Below the pieces are notes generated by a model that ran no database searches, was not told where the DNA came from, and saw nothing but the letters and a program-made list of their open reading frames with translations. A stretch of 13,045 nucleotides of DNA. Source: Pseudomonadota bacterium. Its GTDB lineage: Bacteria; Pseudomonadota; Gammaproteobacteria; Xanthomonadales; Xanthomonadaceae. The stretch is taken from contig JAFAFD010000071.1 of assembly GCA_023423675.1 (NCBI GenBank), positions 1-13,045 on the forward strand, given 5' to 3'. Shown in pieces: positions 5,357 through 12,402 of this stretch (position 1 is the first letter of the stretch; every line of letters starts with the position of its first letter). A program made the translations under genes and the position numbers.

Positions 5357-8227
5357 TCAGCCGCCGGCGTTACGGTCGTCGCTGTCGTTCGCGGATGCGC
5401 TGGGCGGCGCGGGCGTGTCCTGTGTGTCTGCAGCCGCGCTTGGCGCCGGTGCCGCAGCCGGCAACGCCGGTTGCTCGCCGGTGGTGCGGGTGGTATCCGG
5501 GCTGATCTTCTCGATGGTGTGGCGCAGTTCGCGCCCCAGCACCACGCGCGCGTCCTTGGCCCAGGCCTTCAGGCGGTCGTCGAACACCAGCTTGCCGGCC
5601 TCGTCCGGCCACACCAGCTTCATCTCGCGCAGCTTCTGGATGAAGCCGCGGAACAGGCCCTTGTCGAAGAACTCCGGCGCCGCCGGTGCGTACAGCAGCG
5701 ACAGCCGTTGCGCGGCCTGCTGGCACAGGGTTTCCAGTTCCGCCGAGCCCAGCGTGCCGGAGCCGTTCTTCACCAGCACCGAGATTGCGATGTAGTAGCG
5801 CTCGAACGCCTGCTGCAGGGTGTGCCCCAGCGCGCGCAGGCGAAACACCTCGTCGGTCTGGCCGGCATTGCGCTGGAGGATGCCACCCTCGTCCTCGCTG
5901 ACCTGCTGCAGCAGGCCTTCGCGGATGAATACCTCGATGGTGCGGTCGATGCGTTCGGCGAAGCCGTCCTCGCTCCACGGCAGGAACAGTTCGCCCTGCA
6001 GGAACGGATACAGGGTGCGGCCCAGCCGCTGCAGCTGCGCGCGGCTCATGCGGCGGTTGTTCTGGAAGCACACCGCGATCCACGCCGAGGCGGTGAACAG
6101 GTGCAGCACGTTGTTGCGGAAGTAGCTGATCACCACCGCGGTGTCGTCGTCCACGCTGAGCACGTCGCCCAGCGGATGGCGGGTGCGGGTGATCAGGCCG
6201 ATCTCCTCGCCGTGCGCCACGATCTCGCCCGGCGAATGCGGGGTCACGGTGACGTGCTCGGAGTAGGGCACCTCCGCCAGCAGGGTCTTGCTGAGGGTGA
6301 TCTGCGCCAGCAGGTCGGCTTCGCCCATCGCGTGCTTGGGCGTGGACAGCAGCGCCAGCGCCAGCAGGTTGACCGGGTTCACGTCGGCGGCGCGGTTGAC
6401 GTTGATCTGGATGCGGTTGGCCAGGTGGTCCACGGTGTCGGCGAACCAGGCCGGCTTTTCTTCCTCCGGCACCGCCTCGCCATTCCAGTCCGGCGCCTGT
6501 TCGGCCAGCACATCGTTGAGGCGGATGCGCTCGCCGAAGTTCACCACCACCTGGCCGTAGTTACTGCGCAGCACCTTGGGGATGCCGGTCAGCAGCTGCC
6601 AGATCGATTCCTTTTCCTTCGGCTTGCCGGACAGTTCGTCCAGGTAGCTGGTGCCTTCCATCAGCTTCTCGTAGCCGATGTAGACCGGCTGGAACAGCAC
6701 CGGTCGCGACGGTGCGCGCAGGTAGGCGCGCAGGGTCATCGCCAACGAGCCGCCCTTGGGCTGCAGCAGGCGGCCGGTACGCGAGCGCCCGCCTTCGATG
6801 AAGTACTCGATCGAATACCCACCGGCGACCAGCTGCGCCATGTATTCGCGGAATACCGCCGAGTACAGCGCATTGCCCTTGAAGCTGCGGCGGGCGAAGA
6901 ACGCGCCGCCCTTGCGCAGGATGGTGCCGACCACCGGCAGGTTCAGGTTGATGCCGGCGAAGATGTGCGGCGGCACGATGCCGTGGCTGTACAGCAGGTA
7001 GCTCAGCAGCAGGTAGTCCATGTGGCTGCGGTGCGAGGGCACGTACACCACTTCATGGCCGGGCGCGTCCTGCTTGAACTGGTCGAGGTGGTGGACCAGC
7101 ACGCCGCGGTAGATCCGGTTCCAGACGAAGGTCAGCAGGAAGCTGGCCGAACGCACCACGGTGTTGGAGTAGTCCGCGGCGATTTCCCAGAAGTAGCCAT
7201 TGGCCTTCTTCCAGGCGTCTTCCGGCTTGCTGTTGTCGCGCCGGGCCTGGTCGGCGATGGCGTCCTTCACGCTGGGCGAGGACAGCACCTTGTCCGCCAG
7301 CATGCGGCGGGTGGATAGGTCGGGGCCGATCACCACTTCGCGCAGGCGGCGGAAATGGGTGCGCAGCACGCGGCTGAGCTTGCGCACCGTGCGTTCCGGC
7401 GGCAGGTCCTCGGCCAGGATGTCGCGCAGCGATACCGGGGGGGCGAACTGGACCAGGGTGTCGCGGCCGTTCAGCAGCAGCGCCAGCAGGCGGCGGAAGC
7501 GGCCCACCAGCGCCCAGTTTTCCGAGAACAGCACGCTGAACCAGCCGCTGCTCCGGTTCGGCGCCTGGCCGACGAAGATCGACACCGGCACCAGCTGCAC
7601 ATCCAGGGTCGGGTCGTTGCGGTGCGCATCCAGCAGGCGCGCTAGCGAACCGGAATGGGTCTTGTGCTCCGGGCCCGGCACCAGCCCCAGCGCGTTCAGG
7701 GCATTGCCGTGCCGGCGCGACAGCGCCACGTAGGCACGCTTGCGGCCCAGCGGATCGCCCGGGATCGGCTGCAACGGCGAGGGCAGGCCGGCTTCGCGGC
7801 AGGCGCGCTCCAGGATCAGCGCGTTGGACAGGCCGTAGTCTTCCAGCACGTAGCAGAGCAGGCGGCCATCGTCATAGGCCTGTGGCTGCTCCGGCGCGAT
7901 GTCCAGCTTCAGCCAGGGGTCGATCAGCCGGCCCATCAGGCGTGCCCACAGCGGCGGCTTGCCGCCGGCCGGGCGTATCGACGACGGCAGTGCAGCGGTC
8001 TCGGCGGTTTCTGTGGTGTCTGCGCTGCCCGCAGGCTGGGGGTGTTCTTCCGGCTCAGGGGCGTCCGCCACCTCGCCGCTGTTGCCGGGCAGGAATGCCG
8101 GCACCGGCAGTGGCGGGGTGTCGCCGTCCGTGGCTGCCGCGCCGGTGGCGGTGGCGTCGGTGGCGGGAGCCTCGTCGAACAGGCTGGTCTGGGTCGGTTG
8201 GGTGCGGCGGTTCTGCATCGCGCCCAT
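5357..8227 (-). CDS. plsB: glycerol-3-phosphate 1-O-acyltransferase PlsB
   Basis: PlsB is an inner-membrane-associated enzyme that transfers an acyl chain from acyl-ACP or acyl-CoA to sn-glycerol 3-phosphate, the first step of phospholipid synthesis. The 956-residue product carries the acyltransferase blocks in order: SHRSHMD with the catalytic His399-x4-Asp404, GGAFFARR at 440-447 (substrate binding), FIEGGRSRTG at 476-485, and PVYIGYEKLMEG at 514-525. The core begins near residue 94 (WARLMGRLIDPW), which aligns with the start of E. coli PlsB (about 807 residues). The first 90 residues and last 40 are Ala/Pro/Thr-rich and probably disordered. The start at 8227 is chosen because its ATG overlaps the lipoprotein stop as TAATG, implying translational coupling. 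An ATG at 8218 is a close alternative. Upstream open sequence to 8935 is shadow of the lipoprotein gene. Identification is firm. Confidence 0.95.
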   Translation of the reverse strand: MGAMQNRRTQPTQTSLFDEAPATDATATGAAATDGDTPPLPVPAFLPGNSGEVADAPEPEEHPQPAGSADTTETAETAALPSSIRPAGGKPPLWARLMGRLIDPWLKLDIAPEQPQAYDDGRLLCYVLEDYGLSNALILERACREAGLPSPLQPIPGDPLGRKRAYVALSRRHGNALNALGLVPGPEHKTHSGSLARLLDAHRNDPTLDVQLVPVSIFVGQAPNRSSGWFSVLFSENWALVGRFRRLLALLLNGRDTLVQFAPPVSLRDILAEDLPPERTVRKLSRVLRTHFRRLREVVIGPDLSTRRMLADKVLSSPSVKDAIADQARRDNSKPEDAWKKANGYFWEIAADYSNTVVRSASFLLTFVWNRIYRGVLVHHLDQFKQDAPGHEVVYVPSHRSHMDYLLLSYLLYSHGIVPPHIFAGINLNLPVVGTILRKGGAFFARRSFKGNALYSAVFREYMAQLVAGGYSIEYFIEGGRSRTGRLLQPKGGSLAMTLRAYLRAPSRPVLFQPVYIGYEKLMEGTSYLDELSGKPKEKESIWQLLTGIPKVLRSNYGQVVVNFGERIRLNDVLAEQAPDWNGEAVPEEEKPAWFADTVDHLANRIQINVNRAADVNPVNLLALALLSTPKHAMGEADLLAQITLSKTLLAEVPYSEHVTVTPHSPGEIVAHGEEIGLITRTRHPLGDVLSVDDDTAVVISYFRNNVLHLFTASAWIAVCFQNNRRMSRAQLQRLGRTLYPFLQGELFLPWSEDGFAERIDRTIEVFIREGLLQQVSEDEGGILQRNAGQTDEVFRLRALGHTLQQAFERYYIAISVLVKNGSGTLGSAELETLCQQAAQRLSLLYAPAAPEFFDKGLFRGFIQKLREMKLVWPDEAGKLVFDDRLKAWAKDARVVLGRELRHTIEKISPDTTRTTGEQPALPAAAPAPSAAADTQDTPAPPSASANDSDDRNAGG

Positions 8228-9210
8228 TATGGCGGAGCCGCTGTCGAGGCGCCCGTTGCGGCCGGTTTGGCGGGTTCTGGCGACTGGGCCGGCGCAGGCG
8301 GTGGCGCCGGCAGGCTGGCCTCGGCGCGGGCCACGTAGTTGGCCAGGTACCAATGGCCGTCGATGCGGACCACCGGGATCACCGTGTCGATGTCGCGGCC
8401 GGCCAAGCTGTAGCGTAGGCGCAGGCGCGCGCTGTCGCCTGTCTGCTGCATCAGGCTGGCCTGCGCACTGCGCATCGCCGCGTCCAGGTCCAGCCCGTAC
8501 TGGCGCTTGAGCTGGTCCAGCAGGGTGGCGAAGAACGGCGACAGCCGGTTCAGGCTCTGGCGCATGCCCAGGCTGGCGTAGGCCTCGGCGCCGGCGCTGC
8601 CGTCGATGCCGGTGCGGCGGGCGGCGGCGGCCAGCGCGCTGAAGAAGGGCTTGGCCCGGGCCGGGTCGGACAACGGCGCCTGCAGGCCCCAGGCGCTGGC
8701 GGCGGCGATGGCCTGGCTGATGTGCTCGCGCTCTTCCGCGCTGTATTCGGTGGCGGTGGCCACGTACTCGCCGCCGAACAGCGCCAGGGTGCGGATGGCC
8801 TGGTCGATGTCGCGGTCGGCGCCGGCGAACTGGCGCTTGAAGGTGGCCATCAGGGCGGCATCGGCATTCGGCGCCTGCAGCGCCGCCAGCATCTTCGGGA
8901 TGCGTGCATCCAGCGGCAGTTCGTCCAGCGGCCACTGGCTGTCACCGTTGGTCCAGCCCTGTTCCAGGCGGGCGAACAGCGCCGGCGGCACCGCCAGTTT
9001 GGCGAAGCCCAGACCGTCGTGGGCCAGCAGGCGGTCGCGCAGGACATGGATGGCATCCGCCGGGCGGGTGGCGGCAGTCGGTGCGGCGGCGCGGGTGCTG
9101 GGCGCGTTGCCCGCCGGCGCGGACGGCTGCGGCTGGCAGGCCGCAAGTGCGGCGACCATCAGGGCAGGCATGGCGAGGCGGCGCGGCAGGCGGCGGAAGG
9201 TGTCGCGCAT
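8227..9210 (-). CDS. predicted outer-membrane lipoprotein of unknown function, coupled to plsB
   Basis: This 327-residue product opens with a lipoprotein signal: basic RDTFRRLPRR, a hydrophobic stretch, and the lipobox LAAC with the acylated Cys at residue 25. Gln at +2 favours outer-membrane sorting. A Pro/Ala/Thr-rich linker follows (about 26-50), then a mostly helical body of about 250 residues ending in a RIDGHWYLANYVAR segment. The phrase 'DGxWYL' is seen at the end of small cystatin-like or NTF2-like folds, but I cannot assign a family. The tail is Pro/Ala-rich. I chose the ATG at 9210 because GGGGAG sits 6 nt upstream and the lipobox then falls in the right place. An ATG at 9267 would add 19 residues and spoil the signal. 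The stop overlaps the plsB start, so the two are co-translated, hinting at an envelope or lipid role. Confidence 0.82.
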   Translation of the reverse strand: MRDTFRRLPRRLAMPALMVAALAACQPQPSAPAGNAPSTRAAAPTAATRPADAIHVLRDRLLAHDGLGFAKLAVPPALFARLEQGWTNGDSQWPLDELPLDARIPKMLAALQAPNADAALMATFKRQFAGADRDIDQAIRTLALFGGEYVATATEYSAEEREHISQAIAAASAWGLQAPLSDPARAKPFFSALAAAARRTGIDGSAGAEAYASLGMRQSLNRLSPFFATLLDQLKRQYGLDLDAAMRSAQASLMQQTGDSARLRLRYSLAGRDIDTVIPVVRIDGHWYLANYVARAEASLPAPPPAPAQSPEPAKPAATGASTAAPP

Positions 9211-9290
9211 CGGCGCTCCCCGGGCGGTGTGATCCGCAGTGTCGGCGTCGTCGGGCGTGTCCTGCAAGCCGCGCGGCGGCGGCTCGGGAC

Positions 9291-9316
9291 AAAAGAAAAA
9301 GGGGCCGAAGCCCCTT
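9291..9316 (-). terminator. rho-independent terminator
   Basis: Read on the minus strand, AAGGGGC pairs with GCCCCUU around a UUCG tetraloop (stem 9299-9305 with 9310-9316), followed at once by TTTTTCTTTT. It has no comparable U-run on the plus strand, so it acts on minus-strand transcripts, meaning those from the phosphatase gene and from the promoter at 9417-9445. Confidence 0.9.
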
Positions 9317-9321
9317 CAATT

Positions 9322-9335
9322 CCGGCCGAAGCCGG
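9322..9335 (-). repeat. UUCG-capped hairpin (hairpin 2 of the non-coding locus)
   Basis: Five-base-pair stem CCGGC/GCCGG closed by UUCG when read on the minus strand, a very stable C(UUCG)G tetraloop. It shares the CUUCGG core with the terminator 18 bp away. Confidence 0.7.
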
Positions 9336-9357
9336 TGGACAGCAGTTGTGGCATGGC

Positions 9358-9373
9358 TCCGGCCGAGGCCGGA
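9358..9373. repeat. 16-bp inverted repeat (hairpin 1 of the non-coding locus)
   Basis: TCCGGCC and GGCCGGA arms face each other around two bases, forming a 6-7 bp GC-rich stem in either strand's RNA. Together with the two hairpins downstream it makes a series of three. Confidence 0.7.
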
Positions 9374-9408
9374 TGAGTGCAGGCTAACCGCGTCGGAAAC
9401 TTAATGCA

Positions 9409-9421
9409 ATAGATTATCTAT
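9409..9421. promoter_or_regulatory. candidate operator: 6+1+6 inverted repeat over the -10 box
   Basis: ATAGAT and ATCTAT form a perfect inverted repeat with one base between, lying over the -10 box and start region of the promoter at 9417-9445. A second inverted repeat (ATTGA/TCAAT, 9435-9446) lies over the -35. Such placement suits a repressor site, but AT-rich promoters produce short palindromes by chance. Confidence 0.3.
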
Positions 9422-9445
9422 ATGGCAGCAAGTGATTGATTTCAA
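9417..9445 (-). promoter_or_regulatory. sigma70-type promoter
   Basis: On the minus strand TTGAAA (9440-9445, 5 of 6 to TTGACA) is separated by exactly 17 bp from TATAGA (9417-9422, 4 of 6 to TATAAT). It sits in a markedly AT-rich patch within otherwise GC-rich DNA, starting inside the phosphatase stop region. The predicted start is an A near 9410. This is the best promoter match in the window. Confidence 0.6.
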
Positions 9446-10279
9446 TTAGTAATCGCAACTGCCGGCTTCCATCGCCTGCAGCCGTTGCGGGTAGGTCTTG
9501 GCCAGCAGCTGGCGCCAGGCCTGCCAACCGGCGCGGCCATCGGCGGCATCGGCGGCGTCCACCGACTTGTCGACGCGGGTGTAGTGCAGGCCCAGGTAGT
9601 CGATGCCGGCAGCGCGCAGGGCGTTCTGCATGTTGCTGATGTTCTTCTCGCCGTCGTCCACCAGCACCACGCGGTCGTAGCGCAGGTCCAGCCGGCGTAG
9701 CAGGTCCAGCAGGACCAGGCCCTTGTCCTGGCCGGTGGTCATGAACACGCCCTGGTCGTAGACCACGCGCGACATCCGCGCGTCGGGCGCCTTGCGGAAG
9801 TCCCAGCTCAGGCCGGCGTCGGCCTGGCCCAGCGGCTTCGGCAGCGCGTAGCCGGCATCCTGCAGGGTGCGCAGGGTGCCGCCGCGGTACAGCGGGTTGC
9901 GCGAGGTCAGCAGCAGGCGGTCCACCTGCAGGGCATTCACCAGCGCCGGGCCGTCGGCCTGGGTGGCCTGCTGGCTGCCGGCCTCGTAGTTCAGCGAGAT
10001 CACGTCGAACAGGCAGGGCACCTTGCCGGGATCGTCGGCCTTGAGGCCCTGCTGCCACTCGTACCAGCTGTCGCTGCCGAAGAAGCCGACCGAGGTCAGC
10101 AGGGTGTCGTCGATGTCGAGCACCAGCAGGGTGCGCTTGGGCGATTCCGCCAGCGCCGCCGCGATCACGCCCAGGTTATCGGTGCTGCGTACCTCGGATG
10201 CGGCCGGGGCGTCGTTGCGCACGGGCGTGGCGCTGCAGGCGGTGAGCAGGGCGATCAGCAACAGCGAGGGCAGGCGCAT
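9446..10279 (-). CDS. HAD-superfamily lipoprotein phosphatase (DUF2608-like)
   Basis: This 277-residue protein begins with a lipoprotein signal (MRLPSLLLIALLTAC, acylated Cys15, Ser at +2), so it should act from the periplasmic side, probably at the outer membrane. HAD motif I is LVLDIDDTL at 52-60 with nucleophile Asp55 and acid/base Asp57. Motif II is LLLTSR with Thr125. Lys186 lies in TTGQDKG, and motif III is LVDDGEKN at 206-213. The extended WYEWQ segment near 72-76 and the motif III wording resemble DUF2608 phosphatases. The substrate is unknown, plausibly a periplasmic phosphomonoester. The ATG at 10279 is preceded by CGGAG about 8 nt away. Open sequence upstream to 10519 lies inside rep and is shadow. 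It follows rep by 50 bp on the same strand and may be cotranscribed or use a weak local promoter. Confidence 0.85.
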   Translation of the reverse strand: MRLPSLLLIALLTACSATPVRNDAPAASEVRSTDNLGVIAAALAESPKRTLLVLDIDDTLLTSVGFFGSDSWYEWQQGLKADDPGKVPCLFDVISLNYEAGSQQATQADGPALVNALQVDRLLLTSRNPLYRGGTLRTLQDAGYALPKPLGQADAGLSWDFRKAPDARMSRVVYDQGVFMTTGQDKGLVLLDLLRRLDLRYDRVVLVDDGEKNISNMQNALRAAGIDYLGLHYTRVDKSVDAADAADGRAGWQAWRQLLAKTYPQRLQAMEAGSCDY

Positions 10280-10305
10280 CGGCGGACTCCGGGAAAGCAG
10301 GGTGC

Positions 10306-10311
10306 AGTGTA
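10306..10311 (-). promoter_or_regulatory. weak candidate -10 box for the phosphatase gene
   Basis: Minus-strand TACACT fits the TANNNT pattern in the 50-bp gap after rep, 26 nt before the phosphatase ATG. No matching -35 is seen, so read-through from rep is an equal possibility. Confidence 0.22.
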
Positions 10312-10329
10312 CGGCGCTGCCGGTGCCGC

Positions 10330-12339
10330 TCAGTCGGCCAGCAGCGCGCGGATGTTGGCGAAGGCGGCACTGCGGCGCTCGGCCTTGTGCGCGGCATCGG
10401 CCACCGGATCGGCGCCGTCGCGCTGCAGTTCCTCGGCCGGCAGTTCGTCGATGAAGCGGCTGGGCTGCAGCTTGAGCTTGTCGCCCCAGCGCTGCGCTTC
10501 CTTGGCATGCGACAGCCACAGCCGTTCCTTGGCGCGGGTGATGCCGACGTAGAACAGCCGGCGTTCCTCGTCGATGCGGCCTTCCTCGATGCTGGCGTCG
10601 TGCGGCAGGTTGCCGTCTTCCACGCCAACGATGAACACGAAGCGGAACTCCAACCCCTTCGCCGCGTGCATCGACATCATCCGCACCTGGTTACCGGCAT
10701 CACCCTTGTCGGCGTGCGAGAGCAGCGCCAGCGCCGCGGCGAGTTCGCCCGGGCCGCTGGTCTTCGGCCCGTCGAACCAGTCGGCCAGTTCGTCCAGGTT
10801 GCGCCGGCGCGCCTGGAACTGCGCCTCGTCCTTGCAGGTGGCACGCAGCGCGGCCAGCAGGCCGGACTTCTCGTTGAGCTTGCGGACGAGTTCCGCCGGC
10901 GGCAGGGTGCGGGCGTCGATGCGCAGGCCGCGAAGGATGTCCGAGAAGCCCTGCAAGGCATTGGCGGCGCGTGCCGGCAGCTGCTTGGCCAGGCTGATCG
11001 AATCCGCCGCCCGCGACAGCGGCATGTGCGCATTGGCGGCGAGGGCGCCGAGCTTCTCCAGCGTGGTTGCGCCGACGCCGCGGTTGGGCGAGGCGACCGC
11101 GCGCAGGAACGCGGCATCGTCATCCGGATTGGCCAGCAAGCGCAGCCAGGCCAGCGCGTCCTTGACCTCGCCGCGGTCCAGGAAAGCGGTGCCGCCACTC
11201 AGGTGGTAGGGGATGCGCAGCAGCTGCAGCGCCTTTTCCAGCACCCGGCTCTGGTGGTTGCCGCGGAACAGGATGCAGAACTCGTTCCACGGCGGCGGAT
11301 TGTCCGGGGTGGTGAACTTCTGCGCGGTGAACTGGATCTCGGCCGCCACCTTGTCGGCTTCGTGGGCGGCGTCCTTGCATTCCCACACGCGGATGCGTTC
11401 GCCGTCGGCGGCATCGCTCCACAGGGTCTTGGGATGTTCGTGCGGGTTGTTGGCGATCAGCGCATTCGCCGCGCGCAGCACCCGGTTGGAACAGCGGTAG
11501 TTCTGCTCCAGCTTGACGATCTTGAGTGCCGGGTAGTCGCTGCCCAGCTGCAGCAGGTTGTCCGGGTTGGCACCGCGCCAGGCGTAGATGCTCTGGTCGT
11601 CGTCGCCCACGCAGGTGAACTGGCCGGCCTCGCCCGCGATCGCCTTGAGCAGGCGGTACTGGGCGTCGTTGGTGTCCTGGCATTCGTCCACCAACAGGTA
11701 GCCGATGCGTTCGCGCCAGCCGGCGCGGGCGTCGTCGTCGGTTTCCAGCAACTGCACCGGCAGCCGGATCAGGTCGTCGAAGTCGACCGCGTTGAACGAC
11801 GACAGCCGCTGCTGGTAGCGCGCATACAGGGCGGCGGCTTCGCGCTCGCGGGTGCTGCGCGCGGCCTCGGCGGCCTGCTCCGGCGACAGCCCGGCGTTCT
11901 TGGCGCGGGAGATCAGTTGCTTGGCCGCATCGATCACGTCCGGCTTGCTGCCGGGCGGCAGCAGGTCCTTGATCTGGCGCGCGGAATCGTCGGCATCGAA
12001 GATCGAGAACCCGCGTCGCAGGCCCAGCTTGGCGTGGTCGATCTGGACGATGCGCAGGCCCAGTGCGTGGAAGGTGGAGACGGTCAGTTCCTGCGCGGCA
12101 TCGCCGCGGATGCGCTTGGCCACGCGCTCGCGCATCTCGCGCGCCGACTTGTTGGTGAAGGTGATCGCGGCGATGCGCTTGGCCGGATAGCGGCCGGTCT
12201 GGATCAGGTGCGCGATCTTCTCCACGATCACCCGGGTCTTGCCGCTGCCGGCGCCGGCCAGCACCAGCAGCGGGCCTTCGGTGTGCAGGACGGCGGCGCG
12301 TTGTGGCGGGTTGAGGCCGTGGAGGGGATCGCGATGCAT
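10330..12339 (-). CDS. rep: ATP-dependent DNA helicase Rep (superfamily 1A)
   Basis: Rep is a 3'-5' helicase that clears proteins ahead of replication forks and helps replication restart. The 669-residue length matches E. coli Rep (673). Motifs are in the expected order: LNPPQRAAV Q-motif at 9-17, Walker A GAGSGKTR at 29-36, ITFTNKSA at 59-66, TFHALG at 89-94, motif II LVDECQDT at 216-223 (Cys where Tyr is common), motif III GDDDQSIYAWRGA at 245-257, motif IV LEQNYR at 277-282, motif V MHAAKGLEF at 557-565 and motif VI YVGITRAKERL at 597-607. Segments such as ANALIANNPH, NPDDDAAFLR and ATTLEKLG favour Rep over UvrD. The ATG at 12339 places the Q-motif at the normal position; longer forms would run into tdk. 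It is divergent from tdk across 63 bp, and the phosphatase gene follows. Confidence 0.94.
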   Translation of the reverse strand: MHRDPLHGLNPPQRAAVLHTEGPLLVLAGAGSGKTRVIVEKIAHLIQTGRYPAKRIAAITFTNKSAREMRERVAKRIRGDAAQELTVSTFHALGLRIVQIDHAKLGLRRGFSIFDADDSARQIKDLLPPGSKPDVIDAAKQLISRAKNAGLSPEQAAEAARSTREREAAALYARYQQRLSSFNAVDFDDLIRLPVQLLETDDDARAGWRERIGYLLVDECQDTNDAQYRLLKAIAGEAGQFTCVGDDDQSIYAWRGANPDNLLQLGSDYPALKIVKLEQNYRCSNRVLRAANALIANNPHEHPKTLWSDAADGERIRVWECKDAAHEADKVAAEIQFTAQKFTTPDNPPPWNEFCILFRGNHQSRVLEKALQLLRIPYHLSGGTAFLDRGEVKDALAWLRLLANPDDDAAFLRAVASPNRGVGATTLEKLGALAANAHMPLSRAADSISLAKQLPARAANALQGFSDILRGLRIDARTLPPAELVRKLNEKSGLLAALRATCKDEAQFQARRRNLDELADWFDGPKTSGPGELAAALALLSHADKGDAGNQVRMMSMHAAKGLEFRFVFIVGVEDGNLPHDASIEEGRIDEERRLFYVGITRAKERLWLSHAKEAQRWGDKLKLQPSRFIDELPAEELQRDGADPVADAAHKAERRSAAFANIRALLAD

Positions 12340-12361
12340 TGCACCGCATTGTCGAAGCCCG

Positions 12362-12376
12362 TGGCGGTCTCCGCCA
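12362..12376. repeat. inverted repeat in the rep-tdk divergent promoter region
   Basis: TGGCGG and CCGCCA face each other around TCT. The repeat could be an operator shared by rep and tdk or just GC-rich chance; nothing else supports a function. Confidence 0.25.
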
Positions 12377-12390
12377 GCCTTGTGCCCCGC

Positions 12391-12396
12391 TAGAAT
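12391..12396 (+). promoter_or_regulatory. tdk: -10 box of tdk, possible leaderless transcript
   Basis: TAGAAT matches TATAAT at 5 of 6 positions and ends 6 nt before the tdk ATG (12403), so the usual start distance puts the first transcribed base at or beside the A of the ATG. The 6-nt spacer (CCGTGC) has no Shine-Dalgarno. A good -35 hexamer is not visible. Confidence 0.5.
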
Positions 12397-12402
12397 CCGT
12401 GC

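Larger units (their letters stand above)
9291..9410 (-). ncRNA. candidate small RNA or structured leader, about 120 nt
   Basis: No gene covers 9211-9445. On the minus strand this interval has a near-consensus promoter (9417-9445), a predicted start near 9410, three strong hairpins and an intrinsic terminator ending near 9291. Hairpin 1 (9358-9373) has a 6-bp stem with a CUCG loop. Hairpin 2 (9322-9335) is a CCGGC stem capped by a UUCG tetraloop. Hairpin 3 (9299-9316) is the terminator with another UUCG tetraloop. About 37 nt of less structured RNA lies 5' of hairpin 1 and 22 nt between hairpins 1 and 2, where pairing to targets could occur. I do not recognise it as a known RNA family. It could instead be the attenuated leader of the lipoprotein-plsB operon, whose ATG lies 80 bp beyond the terminator, or a long 3' tail of the phosphatase mRNA. 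Confidence 0.5.

Noticed and set aside
5339..7318. 659-codon open frame on the plus strand opposite plsB
   Set aside because: It is antisense to a clearly identified enzyme, its translation is His/Gln/Val/Ala-rich without domain motifs, and long antisense frames are expected in DNA with this GC bias.
8228..8935. Extension of plsB to an upstream start at 8935
   Set aside because: The added 236 residues are the out-of-frame shadow of the lipoprotein gene, which has a lipobox and Shine-Dalgarno of its own.
9291..9373. REP or SMAG-type repeat element
   Set aside because: The hairpins lack the GTAG head of Stenotrophomonas SMAG elements and differ from each other; promoter and terminator context explain them better.
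10280..10519. Extension of the phosphatase to a start at 10519
   Set aside because: It would overlap the 3' end of rep and bury the lipoprotein signal inside the protein.
10387..12393. 668-codon open frame on the plus strand opposite rep
   Set aside because: Same reason: composition is that of a reverse-strand shadow and every helicase motif lies on the other strand.
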